Assembly (NCBI GenBank): GCA_035761045.1
Contig: DASTRU010000255.1
Coordinates: 1 to 10,628, forward strand
Reading direction: 5' to 3'
Length of the DNA: 10,628 bases
From: DASTRU01 sp035761045
GTDB taxonomy: Bacteria > Pseudomonadota > Gammaproteobacteria > Burkholderiales > Burkholderiaceae_E
This document shows, in pieces, positions 1-7,322 of the stretch. The first letter of the stretch is position 1; each line of letters opens with the position of its first letter. The notes beneath the pieces are model-generated. The model ran no database searches. It was not told the DNA's origin and saw nothing but the letters and a program-made list of their open reading frames with translations. The translations under genes and the position numbers were made by a program.

Positions 1-1152
1 GACCTTGCCGGTGTTGGTGTCGAGCACGTAGGCGTCGCCTGGACTTTGCGGCGAGTTCACCGAAAAACCTAAGCGATGCGTGAGTGTGCGATGCCACGAC
101 AAGCCAGTGATCGCGCCCGACGGCACGGCGGGGCGGGGTAATTCGCGGCCGGTGTGCGCGTCGAACATGCGCAACTCATCGCGGCCGTCGACGTTGAACA
201 CGACGGCTAATTGCTTGCCGTCCCACGACAAGGCGAAGCGTTCGGCGTCCCATGGAATGTGCGCGGACAGGATTTGCAATTCGCGCGTCTCGAACGCGTA
301 GCTTGCGAGCTCGGAGAATTCGCCGCGCTCGTTGGTCGTGAGAAACAGCCGTTTACCGTCGAGGGAGAACGCGAAGCCGTCGTAGGCGATGCGCCGCGTA
401 TCGCCAGGCTTGGGCAGCAATTGCTCGCGTTGGCCGGTGGCGACATCGATGCGCCATACCTGCGATTCGGTCGCGCTGATCGAGCGGCTGGCGATGATGG
501 TCTTGTCGTCGGGCGAGAAGGTGTAGCCGCCCCAGCCGGCCCCCGGCAATTCGCCGAAGCGTTTGGCTTCGTTGGGGTTGCGCGGATCGACTAAGTACAT
601 CGTCGTTGCGATCTCGTCGCGCTTGCCGCCTTGCGCGGTACGGTCGAGCGGCAAGGTGGTGACGAGCAGCTCGTTCTTGGTTTTCATCCACGCGCTGCCG
701 GCCGCGCGCTCGTCGGCGGGGCTGATTGGCGTGGACGCGCGCGTGTCCAGATCAAGCCGAAATAAACGATTGGCTTCGTTGCCGCCACTGTCGCGCAGGT
801 AAATCAAGTAATCGTCGGCCTGCGGCGGGTAGGCGGCGGCGGTGACGGGGTCGGGGAACGCGGTGAGTGAATCGAGCGGACCGCCGGCGCGACTTAGGCC
901 GTGCAGTTGCACGGTGCCCGCGTTCGCCAACCGATGACGCACGATCATCTCGTCGCGTACCGGGTGCCAGCCCACGAAACCAAACGGTCTGAACTGCGTG
1001 TAGCGATCGACGCGCTCGGCCAAGGACTTAGGAATCGGCGGAATGTTCTCGGTGCGCAAGTTCGCGTTCGGTTCGATCACGTCTTGCGCATGCAATGCGG
1101 TGGACCCGGCGAGCAAGGCCGCGCCCGCGGCATTCAGCCAACGGCGTTCCAT
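1..1152 (-). CDS. S9 family peptidase (prolyl oligopeptidase-like), N-terminal part, exported
   Basis: The gene starts at 1152 and runs leftward off the window, so 384 residues are visible and the catalytic part is missing. Residues 1-23 look like a Sec signal peptide: MERR, a hydrophobic Ala/Leu stretch, and an LHA-Q cleavage site. This points to a periplasmic or outer-envelope enzyme. The rest is built of repeated beta-propeller blades, with segments such as LIYLRDSGGNEANRLFRLD (116-134), SPDDKTIIASRS (213-224), SLDGKRLFLTTNERGE (263-278) and SWDGKQLAVVF (309-319). These are typical of the N-terminal propeller of S9 dipeptidyl/acylaminoacyl peptidases, which gates a C-terminal alpha/beta-hydrolase with a Ser-Asp-His triad. 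That domain should lie left of the window and cannot be checked here. The start lies 2 bases after the ruvB stop, with a GGAG 9 bases upstream inside the end of ruvB, so translation is probably coupled. A TolB-like non-enzymatic propeller is a less likely alternative because the DSGGNE segment is S9-like. Confidence 0.85.
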   Translation of the reverse strand, partial: MERRWLNAAGAALLAGSTALHAQDVIEPNANLRTENIPPIPKSLAERVDRYTQFRPFGFVGWHPVRDEMIVRHRLANAGTVQLHGLSRAGGPLDSLTAFPDPVTAAAYPPQADDYLIYLRDSGGNEANRLFRLDLDTRASTPISPADERAAGSAWMKTKNELLVTTLPLDRTAQGGKRDEIATTMYLVDPRNPNEAKRFGELPGAGWGGYTFSPDDKTIIASRSISATESQVWRIDVATGQREQLLPKPGDTRRIAYDGFAFSLDGKRLFLTTNERGEFSELASYAFETRELQILSAHIPWDAERFALSWDGKQLAVVFNVDGRDELRMFDAHTGRELPRPAVPSGAITGLSWHRTLTHRLGFSVNSPQSPGDAYVLDTNTGKV

Positions 1153-1154
1153 CT

Positions 1155-2207
1155 TTATTCGCTCCAAAGAGTGCCGGTCGGATCGGTGCGCGGCGCGGCT
1201 AGGCCTAAGTGTTGCCAGGCCCGCGCCGTCGCGACGCGTCCGCGCGGCGTGCGTTGCAAATAGCCTTGTTGAATGAGGTAAGGCTCGATCACGTCTTCAA
1301 TGGTTTCGCGTTCCTCGCCGATCGCGGCGGCGAGGTTGTCGACGCCAACCGGCCCGCCCGAAAACTTATGAATCACCGCTTCGAGCAATTTGCGGTCCAT
1401 CACGTCCATGCCCACTGGATCGACATCGAGCATGGCAAGCGCCGCGTGCGAGACGGCTTGCGTGATCGTGCCGTCGCTTTTCACGTCGGCGTAATCGCGC
1501 ACCCGACGCAATAAGCGAGTGGCGATACGCGGCGTGCCGCGCGAACGTGTCGCGATTTCGCGCGCGCCCGCGTCGTCGATTGGTGCATTTAAAAGCTGCG
1601 CGCTACGCGTGACGATGCGCGTAAGTTCGTCGGGCGTATAAAACTCAAGCCGCGCGACGATGCCAAAGCGGTCGCGTAGCGGGTTCGTCAACATGCCCGC
1701 GCGCGTGGTCGCGCCCACCAGCGTGAACGGTTGCAGGTCGAGCTTGACGCTGCGCGCGGCCGGGCCATCGCCGATCATGATGTCGATCTGAAAATCCTCG
1801 AGGGCCGGATAGAGAATTTCTTCGACCACCGGCGATAGGCGATGAATCTCGTCGATGAACAGCACATCGTTTTTTTCGAGATTGGTGAGGATGGCCGCGA
1901 GATCGCCCGGACGTTCGAGCACCGGCCCCGAGGTTTGCCGAAGGTTCACGCCCATTTCGCGCGCGACGATGTGCGCAAGCGTCGTCTTGCCCAAACCCGG
2001 CGGGCCGAACAGCAGCACATGGTCGAGCGCTTCGGCGCGCTTGCGTGCCGCGCCAATGAAGATTTCGAGTTGGCCACGAATTTTTTCTTGGCCCACGTAG
2101 TCATCGAGCGCGCGCGGCCTAAGCGCGCGCTCGACGGCTTCTTCGTTGGGATTAAGCGGGGCGGGCGCGACGAGCCGCGCGCCTAAATCATCATGATCGA
2201 TCGACAT
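1155..2207 (-). CDS. ruvB: Holliday junction branch migration ATPase RuvB
   Basis: This is the AAA+ motor of the RuvAB complex. Hexameric rings pump DNA through a RuvA-bound Holliday junction during recombinational repair, in the cytoplasm. At 350 aa it has the usual length. Visible landmarks are ALRPRALDDYVGQ (28-40), Walker A GPPGLGKT (68-75), Walker B with DEIH (119-122), the sensor stretch ATTRAGMLTNPLRDRFG (166-182), SRGTPRIATRLLRRVRDYA in the lid, and a C-terminal winged helix ending GYLQRTPRGR. The start at 2207 matches the family N terminus, although no strong Shine-Dalgarno precedes it. It is 22 bases downstream of the M3 peptidase gene and 2 bases upstream of the S9 peptidase gene. 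The oddity is its context: ruvB normally follows ruvA directly, but here ruvA is about 5.1 kb away with two opposite-strand genes in between, so ruvB must be transcribed from another promoter. Confidence 0.98.
   Translation of the reverse strand: MSIDHDDLGARLVAPAPLNPNEEAVERALRPRALDDYVGQEKIRGQLEIFIGAARKRAEALDHVLLFGPPGLGKTTLAHIVAREMGVNLRQTSGPVLERPGDLAAILTNLEKNDVLFIDEIHRLSPVVEEILYPALEDFQIDIMIGDGPAARSVKLDLQPFTLVGATTRAGMLTNPLRDRFGIVARLEFYTPDELTRIVTRSAQLLNAPIDDAGAREIATRSRGTPRIATRLLRRVRDYADVKSDGTITQAVSHAALAMLDVDPVGMDVMDRKLLEAVIHKFSGGPVGVDNLAAAIGEERETIEDVIEPYLIQQGYLQRTPRGRVATARAWQHLGLAAPRTDPTGTLWSE
1162..1165 (-). promoter_or_regulatory. Ribosome binding site of the S9 peptidase gene inside the ruvB 3' end
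   Basis: GGAG on the minus strand lies 9 bases before the ATG at 1152 and within the last codons of ruvB (Trp-Ser-Glu-stop). It fixes the S9 peptidase start and suggests the ribosome ending ruvB re-initiates on the next gene. Confidence 0.55.
2104..2134 (-). other. Strong potential hairpin in the 5' coding region of ruvB
   Basis: Positions 2104-2115 and 2123-2134 are perfect inverted repeats (TCGAGCGCGCGC / GCGCGCGCTCGA) around a 7-base loop. In the ruvB mRNA this 12-bp GC-rich stem would form about 75-105 bases after the start codon, over the codons for VERALRPRALD. The protein motif is conserved in RuvB, so the palindrome may be a by-product of coding and high G+C. There is no U-tract, so it is not a terminator. 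Confidence 0.5.
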
Positions 2208-2229
2208 GCGACCGATTATGACCCACGCC

Positions 2230-4233
2230 CTAAGGCCGCGTTCCCGTGATCTCTTTGAAGAACGCTTGCGGACTGGGCTTGCGTTTTAAAAACGCCCGTA
2301 CCAAGTCCGCCGGCGGTCGCTCGCCGCCTCGCGAAAGAATCGTTTCGCGATAACGATGGCCGACCTTCGGATCCAACATACGGCCTTCAAAGGCCGAAAG
2401 CATGTCAAGCGCCAAGACTTCCGACCACATATAGCCGTAATACCCAGCCGCGTAACCGCCCACGATATGACCGAAGCCGGCCGGAAACTTAGTGCCTTCG
2501 ACATACCCAAGCGGTGTCTTCGATTGCAGATCGATCCAGGTATCAAGCGCCGACTTAGGACTGGCTTGCGCCAACGCCATATCGAACGACGCATACAACC
2601 ATTGGTTCGCGTAGTCGTTCGCGCGGCCGAACTTGCGCGCGGCATCGAGCTTGGCGATTTGATCCGAACTTAGGCGCGGACATTCGGGGCATACCTTGGC
2701 GAACAACGCGAGCGCTGGTTCGCGTCGCGCCCATTCCTCGAACATTTGCGAAGGCGCCTCGACGAAATCGCGCTTCACCGATGTGCCGGCGTGATCGACG
2801 TACCGCGTGGTTGAAAGCAGGTTGTGCAGCACATGACCGAATTCGTGCAACAGGGTTTCAAGCTCGTTGTGATTAAGCCCTTCGCGATTGAAGTTGGTAA
2901 CAAGCGCTGAGATTGGCGTTCGTTGAAGCCTGGTCGAGCCGCGACGTATCGGGAACGCGGCCGCATGGTTGTATTTGCCGTCGCGAGGAAATAAGTCGAG
3001 ATACACGCCGCCCAGGAACCTGCCGCGCCGGCCGTTGGTATCGGCATCGAAGACGTCGTAATACCGAACATCGGCATGCCATACCGGCACGTCGCGCTTG
3101 ACGAACCGTATGGAATACAACCGTTGCGCGAGCTCCATCGCGAACTGGACGCTTTTCTCGGTTGGGAAATAGCGACGTAACGCTTCTTGATCGACCGAAT
3201 ACAAGCTCTTGCGTAGCGACTCTTGGTAAAACGCGACATCCCAACGTTCCAGCCGCGTGGATTCCAAGGGCTGTGTGGTCGTCTTGGCCTTGAGCGCGCG
3301 CAACTCCTCGAGATAACGCCGTTGCAAGGGCGTAACCGCGTTTTCTACTTGATCGAGAAACGCCCCCACCGCAGCGGGTGTGCCGGCCATGCGCCGACGC
3401 AGTTGGAAGGTCGCGAAATCGGGTAAGTCGTATAGCGATGCAAGCTCTTGCCGCAAGGCGGTGATCTCGTCGAGCAGTGCCAAATTGGCATCGCCGCCTT
3501 CGTTTTGCTTGGCGATCCAATACCGCTTACGACCCGCCTCGCTCGTCGCCAATTGCAAGTACGGAACGAACGAAGGCGTGCGTAAATCAAGCAGATAACG
3601 ACCCTGCTCATCGCGCGGCTTGTCCTTGAGGTAACTCTCGGGAAGGCCATTCATTTCTTCGGCGGTAAACGCCACGCGCGTGGCATCGTCACGCAAGTTT
3701 CGGCTGAAGGCTTGCTCGATGGCCTCCATGCGTTCGTTGATCGCCTTGACGCGTGCCCGCTTTTCCAGCGGCAACGTCACGCCGCTATCTTCAAAGCCTT
3801 CGAGAAGATCTTTTCGCAACTCGCGATCGATGGCGTCACCGCTCGACGACTTCATGACGCGGCGGTACAACGCTTCGCTTTGAAACAGCTCGGTATTGAA
3901 CGGCGAAAACTTAACCACGCACGCTTCGGCCGCGTCGCGCACGGCTTTATCGGGCGAGACGTTAGCCAGCAAATACACCGGATTTAGCCAATCCTCATTT
4001 AATGCTGAGAGAGCGTTCCATTCCGTTAACACGCCTTGAGGTTGCGCGTGGGCTTCCATCGCGGCCTTGCGCGATCGTAGTTGTTCAAGAATACGATCGC
4101 ACTGCGCTTGAATGGTCTGCGCGTCATGAAGCGGCGCTTGAGATTGTGTTTGCGCATGAGCGGTCGCCGCCACCAAAAAAAGTGACGAGATCATTCGTCT
4201 GGCAATACGATGTCGAAGCATGATGAATCGCAT
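2230..4233 (-). CDS. Exported M3 family zinc metallopeptidase (thimet oligopeptidase-like)
   Basis: This is a zinc-dependent oligopeptidase of peptidase family M3 that would cleave short peptides. The HEFGH motif (H463, E464, H467) supplies two zinc ligands and the catalytic glutamate. E492, in RDFVEAPSQMFEEW, lies 25 residues after H467, the spacing of the third ligand in thimet oligopeptidase, so the active site looks intact. At 667 aa it has normal family length. Unlike cytoplasmic OpdA or Dcp-type enzymes it begins with a likely signal peptide: RHRIARR, a short hydrophobic stretch, then AHA-Q, suggesting a periplasmic enzyme. The start is ambiguous. The ATG at 4233 has AGGAG 11 bases upstream, while the in-frame ATG at 4221 gives a more conventional signal peptide. 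The gene reads toward ruvB (22-base gap) and is divergent from the methyltransferase pair, 28 bases away. Sampled G+C (about 55%) is between that of ruvB and the methyltransferase genes. Confidence 0.93.
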   Translation of the reverse strand: MRFIMLRHRIARRMISSLFLVAATAHAQTQSQAPLHDAQTIQAQCDRILEQLRSRKAAMEAHAQPQGVLTEWNALSALNEDWLNPVYLLANVSPDKAVRDAAEACVVKFSPFNTELFQSEALYRRVMKSSSGDAIDRELRKDLLEGFEDSGVTLPLEKRARVKAINERMEAIEQAFSRNLRDDATRVAFTAEEMNGLPESYLKDKPRDEQGRYLLDLRTPSFVPYLQLATSEAGRKRYWIAKQNEGGDANLALLDEITALRQELASLYDLPDFATFQLRRRMAGTPAAVGAFLDQVENAVTPLQRRYLEELRALKAKTTTQPLESTRLERWDVAFYQESLRKSLYSVDQEALRRYFPTEKSVQFAMELAQRLYSIRFVKRDVPVWHADVRYYDVFDADTNGRRGRFLGGVYLDLFPRDGKYNHAAAFPIRRGSTRLQRTPISALVTNFNREGLNHNELETLLHEFGHVLHNLLSTTRYVDHAGTSVKRDFVEAPSQMFEEWARREPALALFAKVCPECPRLSSDQIAKLDAARKFGRANDYANQWLYASFDMALAQASPKSALDTWIDLQSKTPLGYVEGTKFPAGFGHIVGGYAAGYYGYMWSEVLALDMLSAFEGRMLDPKVGHRYRETILSRGGERPPADLVRAFLKRKPSPQAFFKEITGTRP

Positions 4234-4244
4234 TCCTTAGTTAT

Positions 4245-4249
4245 CTCCT
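4245..4249 (-). promoter_or_regulatory. Probable ribosome binding site of the M3 peptidase gene
   Basis: AGGAG on the minus strand lies 11 bases before the ATG at 4233. A second purine run, AAGGA (4234-4238), touches that ATG but is 12 bases before the alternative ATG at 4221. Neither spacing is ideal, which is why the start of the peptidase is uncertain. The whole 28-base gap to the divergent gene is filled by this signal. Confidence 0.4.
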
Positions 4250-4261
4250 ATTGCATGGCTT

Positions 4262-5776
4262 ATGAATGAACGCAGCGTGGTGCCGGAAAACTTAAACGAT
4301 GTCGATTACGTCCACACATTCTTTCCCGCGTTAAGTCCTCATCGGGCACGGTTGCGTCTGTTGTGCCTGGGTATTCAATGCCCCGAAATTTCAAACGCGT
4401 GCGAATTAGGATTTGGCCTCGGTATTAGTACCGCCATCCATTCCGCAAGCTCGAACGTGAATTGGTATGGGGCTGACTTCAATGTTAACCAAGCCGCGTT
4501 CGCGCAAGGGCTCATCAACACGAGCGGCTCGAACGCGAAGCTTTACCACGAAGAGTTCGAAGATTTTTTTGACCGTGTCGATCTGCCGGATTTCGATTTC
4601 ATCGGTCTGCATGGCGTGTGGAGTTGGGTGCCAAGCTACACCCGCGATCAAATCGTCGATTTCATTCGACGCAAGCTCAAGCCCGACGGCGTGGTCTATA
4701 TCAGCTACAACACCATGCCTCGATGCGCGCCCATGCTGCCTTTGCGGGAGCTGATGGTGGAGTTCACTCAACGCAATAAAGTGAGAGGCCAGAGCGCGGC
4801 GGCGACTGCTAGCAATGCACTTCAATTCTTAGACAAATTTTGGGCGATTAACCCGTCCTATAAACAAACATGCCCCGATCTTGGTCAACGTATTGAAGAT
4901 TTAAAAAAAGAAAATCCGGCCCAGATTGCACATGAATATTTGGCAAGCGATTGGCAGCCAATAAATTTTTGGCAGATGGTGAATGAATTGGATCGCTCAC
5001 ATTTGCGTTATGCGTACTCTGAAAATTTTGTCTCATCGATTGATGCGCTTAATTATTCGCCGGAGCAGTGTGAGTTTTTAAATCAAGTCTCCGATCTCGT
5101 ATTTCGCGAGGGACTGCGTGACATCATTTTTGATCGGCAATCTCGCTACGACGTGTGGGTGAAAGATGGTCGCGTGCTTGAGGCATCCGAAGGGCTTCGC
5201 ATATTGCGTACGCAGCAGGTCGTGCTAGTGCAACCAACATCCAAGGTTTCGTTGAAAATTAAAACTCGACTAAACGAAACAGCGTTACCAGATCAAATTT
5301 ATCAACCATTAATTGAGGCACTAGGGAATAACCGACCTAAGACGATTGGAGAGTTGGAGGCTGAGTTAGCGCCGTTTGAAATTGATATTAATGCGCTTGT
5401 GATTGCTATTTTGATGTTGGTGAGCTTATGCATTATTTACCCAGCGCAAGATCGCGTCGTAATTGAAGAAAACGTTTTACGCGCTCAAGGACTTAATGCT
5501 CACCTTATTGAGCAAACTTGGACAATCGAAGGCAAGTGCTATCTCGCTTGCCCAGTGACAGCGTCGGGTGTGGCGATAGAGCCGTTGCACCGCTTATTTC
5601 TTCAAGCGGAACGTCGTGGAATGTCTGACCCTAAGCGATGGGCGCTATTCGCTGTTGAGAAGCTTTGCGGTATCAATGAAGGTACTAAGCAAGAATCATT
5701 GGACGAAATAACGCGGCGTGCTTACGCGTTCGCGCAAATCGATCTCCCTGTTCTAAAAACGCTACGCGTTATTTAA
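4262..5776 (+). CDS. Class I SAM-dependent methyltransferase with methyltransferase regulatory domain (copy 1)
   Basis: 504 aa, soluble, no signal peptide. Residues about 14-160 form a Rossmann methyltransferase core. Motif I is CELGFGLG (47-54). Strand 2 ends YGADFN, with D72 the expected SAM-ribose ligand. DFIGLHGVWSWV (112-123) is the post-motif region, and GVVYISYNTMPRC (143-155) follows. Residues about 200-300 (AHEYLASDW, LRYAYSENFVSSIDAL, FREGLRDIIFDRQSRYDVWVK) match the regulatory domain of COG4797/MethyTransf_Reg. The C terminus has a conserved CPVTASGVAIEPLHRLFL block (430-447). The same layout occurs in Rickettsia protein lysine methyltransferases acting on OmpB, so protein methylation is a reasonable guess, but the target is unknown. 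It is paralogous end to end to the next gene, about 58% identical over the first 150 residues by hand alignment. No clear Shine-Dalgarno precedes the start. Base composition changes inside the gene, from about 54% to 43% G+C after about 4800. Confidence 0.85.
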   Translation: MNERSVVPENLNDVDYVHTFFPALSPHRARLRLLCLGIQCPEISNACELGFGLGISTAIHSASSNVNWYGADFNVNQAAFAQGLINTSGSNAKLYHEEFEDFFDRVDLPDFDFIGLHGVWSWVPSYTRDQIVDFIRRKLKPDGVVYISYNTMPRCAPMLPLRELMVEFTQRNKVRGQSAAATASNALQFLDKFWAINPSYKQTCPDLGQRIEDLKKENPAQIAHEYLASDWQPINFWQMVNELDRSHLRYAYSENFVSSIDALNYSPEQCEFLNQVSDLVFREGLRDIIFDRQSRYDVWVKDGRVLEASEGLRILRTQQVVLVQPTSKVSLKIKTRLNETALPDQIYQPLIEALGNNRPKTIGELEAELAPFEIDINALVIAILMLVSLCIIYPAQDRVVIEENVLRAQGLNAHLIEQTWTIEGKCYLACPVTASGVAIEPLHRLFLQAERRGMSDPKRWALFAVEKLCGINEGTKQESLDEITRRAYAFAQIDLPVLKTLRVI

Positions 5777-5798
5777 CCAGTAAGGCATAAGTCAACAG

Positions 5799-7322
5799 AT
5801 GTTAGGTAACCTCAGTGACTTCAATTACACCTACGGATTTTATTCAGCGCTCAATCCGTTTCGAACAAAGTTCAGGCTCATTCATGCCGGAATCGAGCCA
5901 CCTAATTTTTCAAATGCGTGTGAGCTAGGTTTTGGTTTTGGTTTAAACGTAGCCCTGAATTCGGCGGGATCGTCCATTCGTTGGTATGGAACTGACTTTA
6001 ACGCCAATCAAGCAGCGTTCGCACAAGAGTTAACTAATGTGGCGGGTGTCGATGCCAAACTATTCAACGAAGCGTTTAAAGACTTTATGTATCGCCCCGA
6101 CTTGCCGGATTTTGATTTCATCGGCATGCATGGGCTGTGGAGCTGGGTGTCCGACGAAAGCCGAGCACTAGTCGTCGACTTTTTGCAACGTAAGTTAAAA
6201 GCAGGTGGAGTCGCTTATATCAGCTACAACACTTCGCCGCGCTGCGGCCCAATGATTCCCGTACGTGATTTGTGGATTGAACACGTACGTCTTTTAGAAG
6301 CAAAAACCGAGGCGCCGACTGAGAAAATTATCAACGCACTCAATTTTTTTGAAAAGCTCCTTGCAACTAATCCTGCCTACGTAAAAGCTTGTCCGGATAT
6401 CGTCCAACGTCTTGCTTTTATTAAATCGCAGAATGTGAATTACGTTGCTCACGAGTATTTTGCCGAAGCTTGGCATATCACCTACTTCTCGAAAATCGTC
6501 GCCGACCTTGAGCCCGCTCAACTTACTTATGCGTATCACGAGAACGTAGTCCTCACGCTTGACACGCTTAATTTGCAACAGGCGCAGATCGATCTTTTGG
6601 CTCAAATTACCGATCCGGTGTTTCGCGAAAACGTTCGCGACTTCATGATTGATCGGCAGTATCGGCAAGACTTTTGGGTGAAGGGCGTACGGCGACTTAC
6701 CAGTCACGATCGATTAGCGAGGTTACGTGCTCAGCGTGTGATTCTGGTGCGCGATCCCGCCAGATTATCGCTTTACGTGAACTCTACTCTTGGTGAGGTC
6801 ACACTCTTTGAAGAGGTGTATCGCCCGATACTCAATATGCTGTCAGATTATTCGGTGAAAACGATTGGCGAATTAGAAGAGAAGTTGTGTGGCGAAGACC
6901 TAAGTTTTGAAGCACTCATGCTTAGCTTGCTTGTCTTGATGTTTAAGCTCGCTGTCTTCCCAGCGCAAGATCAGCAGGCGATAGTGAATGCCAAACCATG
7001 TACCGACCGACTAAATAAACACCTTATACAAAAAGCTCTGGATGACGGAAAAGTAGAGTATTTGGCGTCACCGGTTACAGGTAGTGGTATTGCAGTGGAA
7101 CGATACCAACAAATTTTTTTATTAGCACGACTTAACGGAATACACGCACCAGAACAATGGGCACGCTACGCCACTGATGAACTACTCGCGCGGTGCCAGA
7201 CCATCAAAACCGACGACGCCACCTTGACCGACCCCCAAGCGATGTACACCGAGCTTTTACGACAGGCCAATGAATTCGCGAATAGCCGGCTAAGGATTTT
7301 GCAAGCGTTGCAAATCGCTTAG
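5799..7322 (+). CDS. Class I SAM-dependent methyltransferase with methyltransferase regulatory domain (copy 2)
   Basis: 507 aa, the tandem paralogue of the preceding gene, starting 22 bases after its stop and likely cotranscribed. The motifs line up: CELGFGFG (41-48), YGTDFN with D66, DFDFIGMHGLWSWV (104-117), GVAYISYNTSPRC (137-149), the regulatory domain with VAHEYFAEAWH (216-226) and DPVFRENVRDFMIDRQYRQDFWVKG split across 272-296, and a C-terminal LASPVTGSGIAVERYQQIFL (422-441). All SAM-binding features look intact, so both copies are probably active. Divergence is greater in the C-terminal halves, which could reflect different substrates or different steps on one substrate. Sampled G+C is about 45%, well below the flanking ruv genes, consistent with acquisition. 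Its TAG stop overlaps the ruvA stop on the opposite strand. No good ribosome binding site is visible, but the N terminus aligns with that of copy 1, which supports the start. Confidence 0.85.
   Translation: MLGNLSDFNYTYGFYSALNPFRTKFRLIHAGIEPPNFSNACELGFGFGLNVALNSAGSSIRWYGTDFNANQAAFAQELTNVAGVDAKLFNEAFKDFMYRPDLPDFDFIGMHGLWSWVSDESRALVVDFLQRKLKAGGVAYISYNTSPRCGPMIPVRDLWIEHVRLLEAKTEAPTEKIINALNFFEKLLATNPAYVKACPDIVQRLAFIKSQNVNYVAHEYFAEAWHITYFSKIVADLEPAQLTYAYHENVVLTLDTLNLQQAQIDLLAQITDPVFRENVRDFMIDRQYRQDFWVKGVRRLTSHDRLARLRAQRVILVRDPARLSLYVNSTLGEVTLFEEVYRPILNMLSDYSVKTIGELEEKLCGEDLSFEALMLSLLVLMFKLAVFPAQDQQAIVNAKPCTDRLNKHLIQKALDDGKVEYLASPVTGSGIAVERYQQIFLLARLNGIHAPEQWARYATDELLARCQTIKTDDATLTDPQAMYTELLRQANEFANSRLRILQALQIA

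Noticed and set aside
2873..3520. Long minus-strand frame of 215 residues inside the M3 peptidase gene.
   Set aside because: It is a shadow of the real gene in another frame, rich in Arg and Ala with no recognisable domain.
4182..4211. Possible plus-strand promoter GTGACG-18-TACGAT for the methyltransferase genes.
   Set aside because: Only four of six matches in each box, inside coding sequence; too weak to list as a feature, mentioned only as a candidate.
4255..4269. Four-codon upstream reading frame (Met-Ala-Tyr-Glu-stop) overlapping the start of methyltransferase copy 1.
   Set aside because: It has no ribosome binding site and such short frames arise readily by chance; it is also covered by the divergent gene's leader.
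5387..5446. Hydrophobic run of about 20 residues in methyltransferase copy 1 (376-395), with a counterpart in copy 2 (about 371-388), that could be read as a membrane helix.
   Set aside because: It lies mid-protein at the same place in both paralogues, directly before a conserved PAQD, and fits a buried helix of the C-terminal domain; there are no flanking topology signals.
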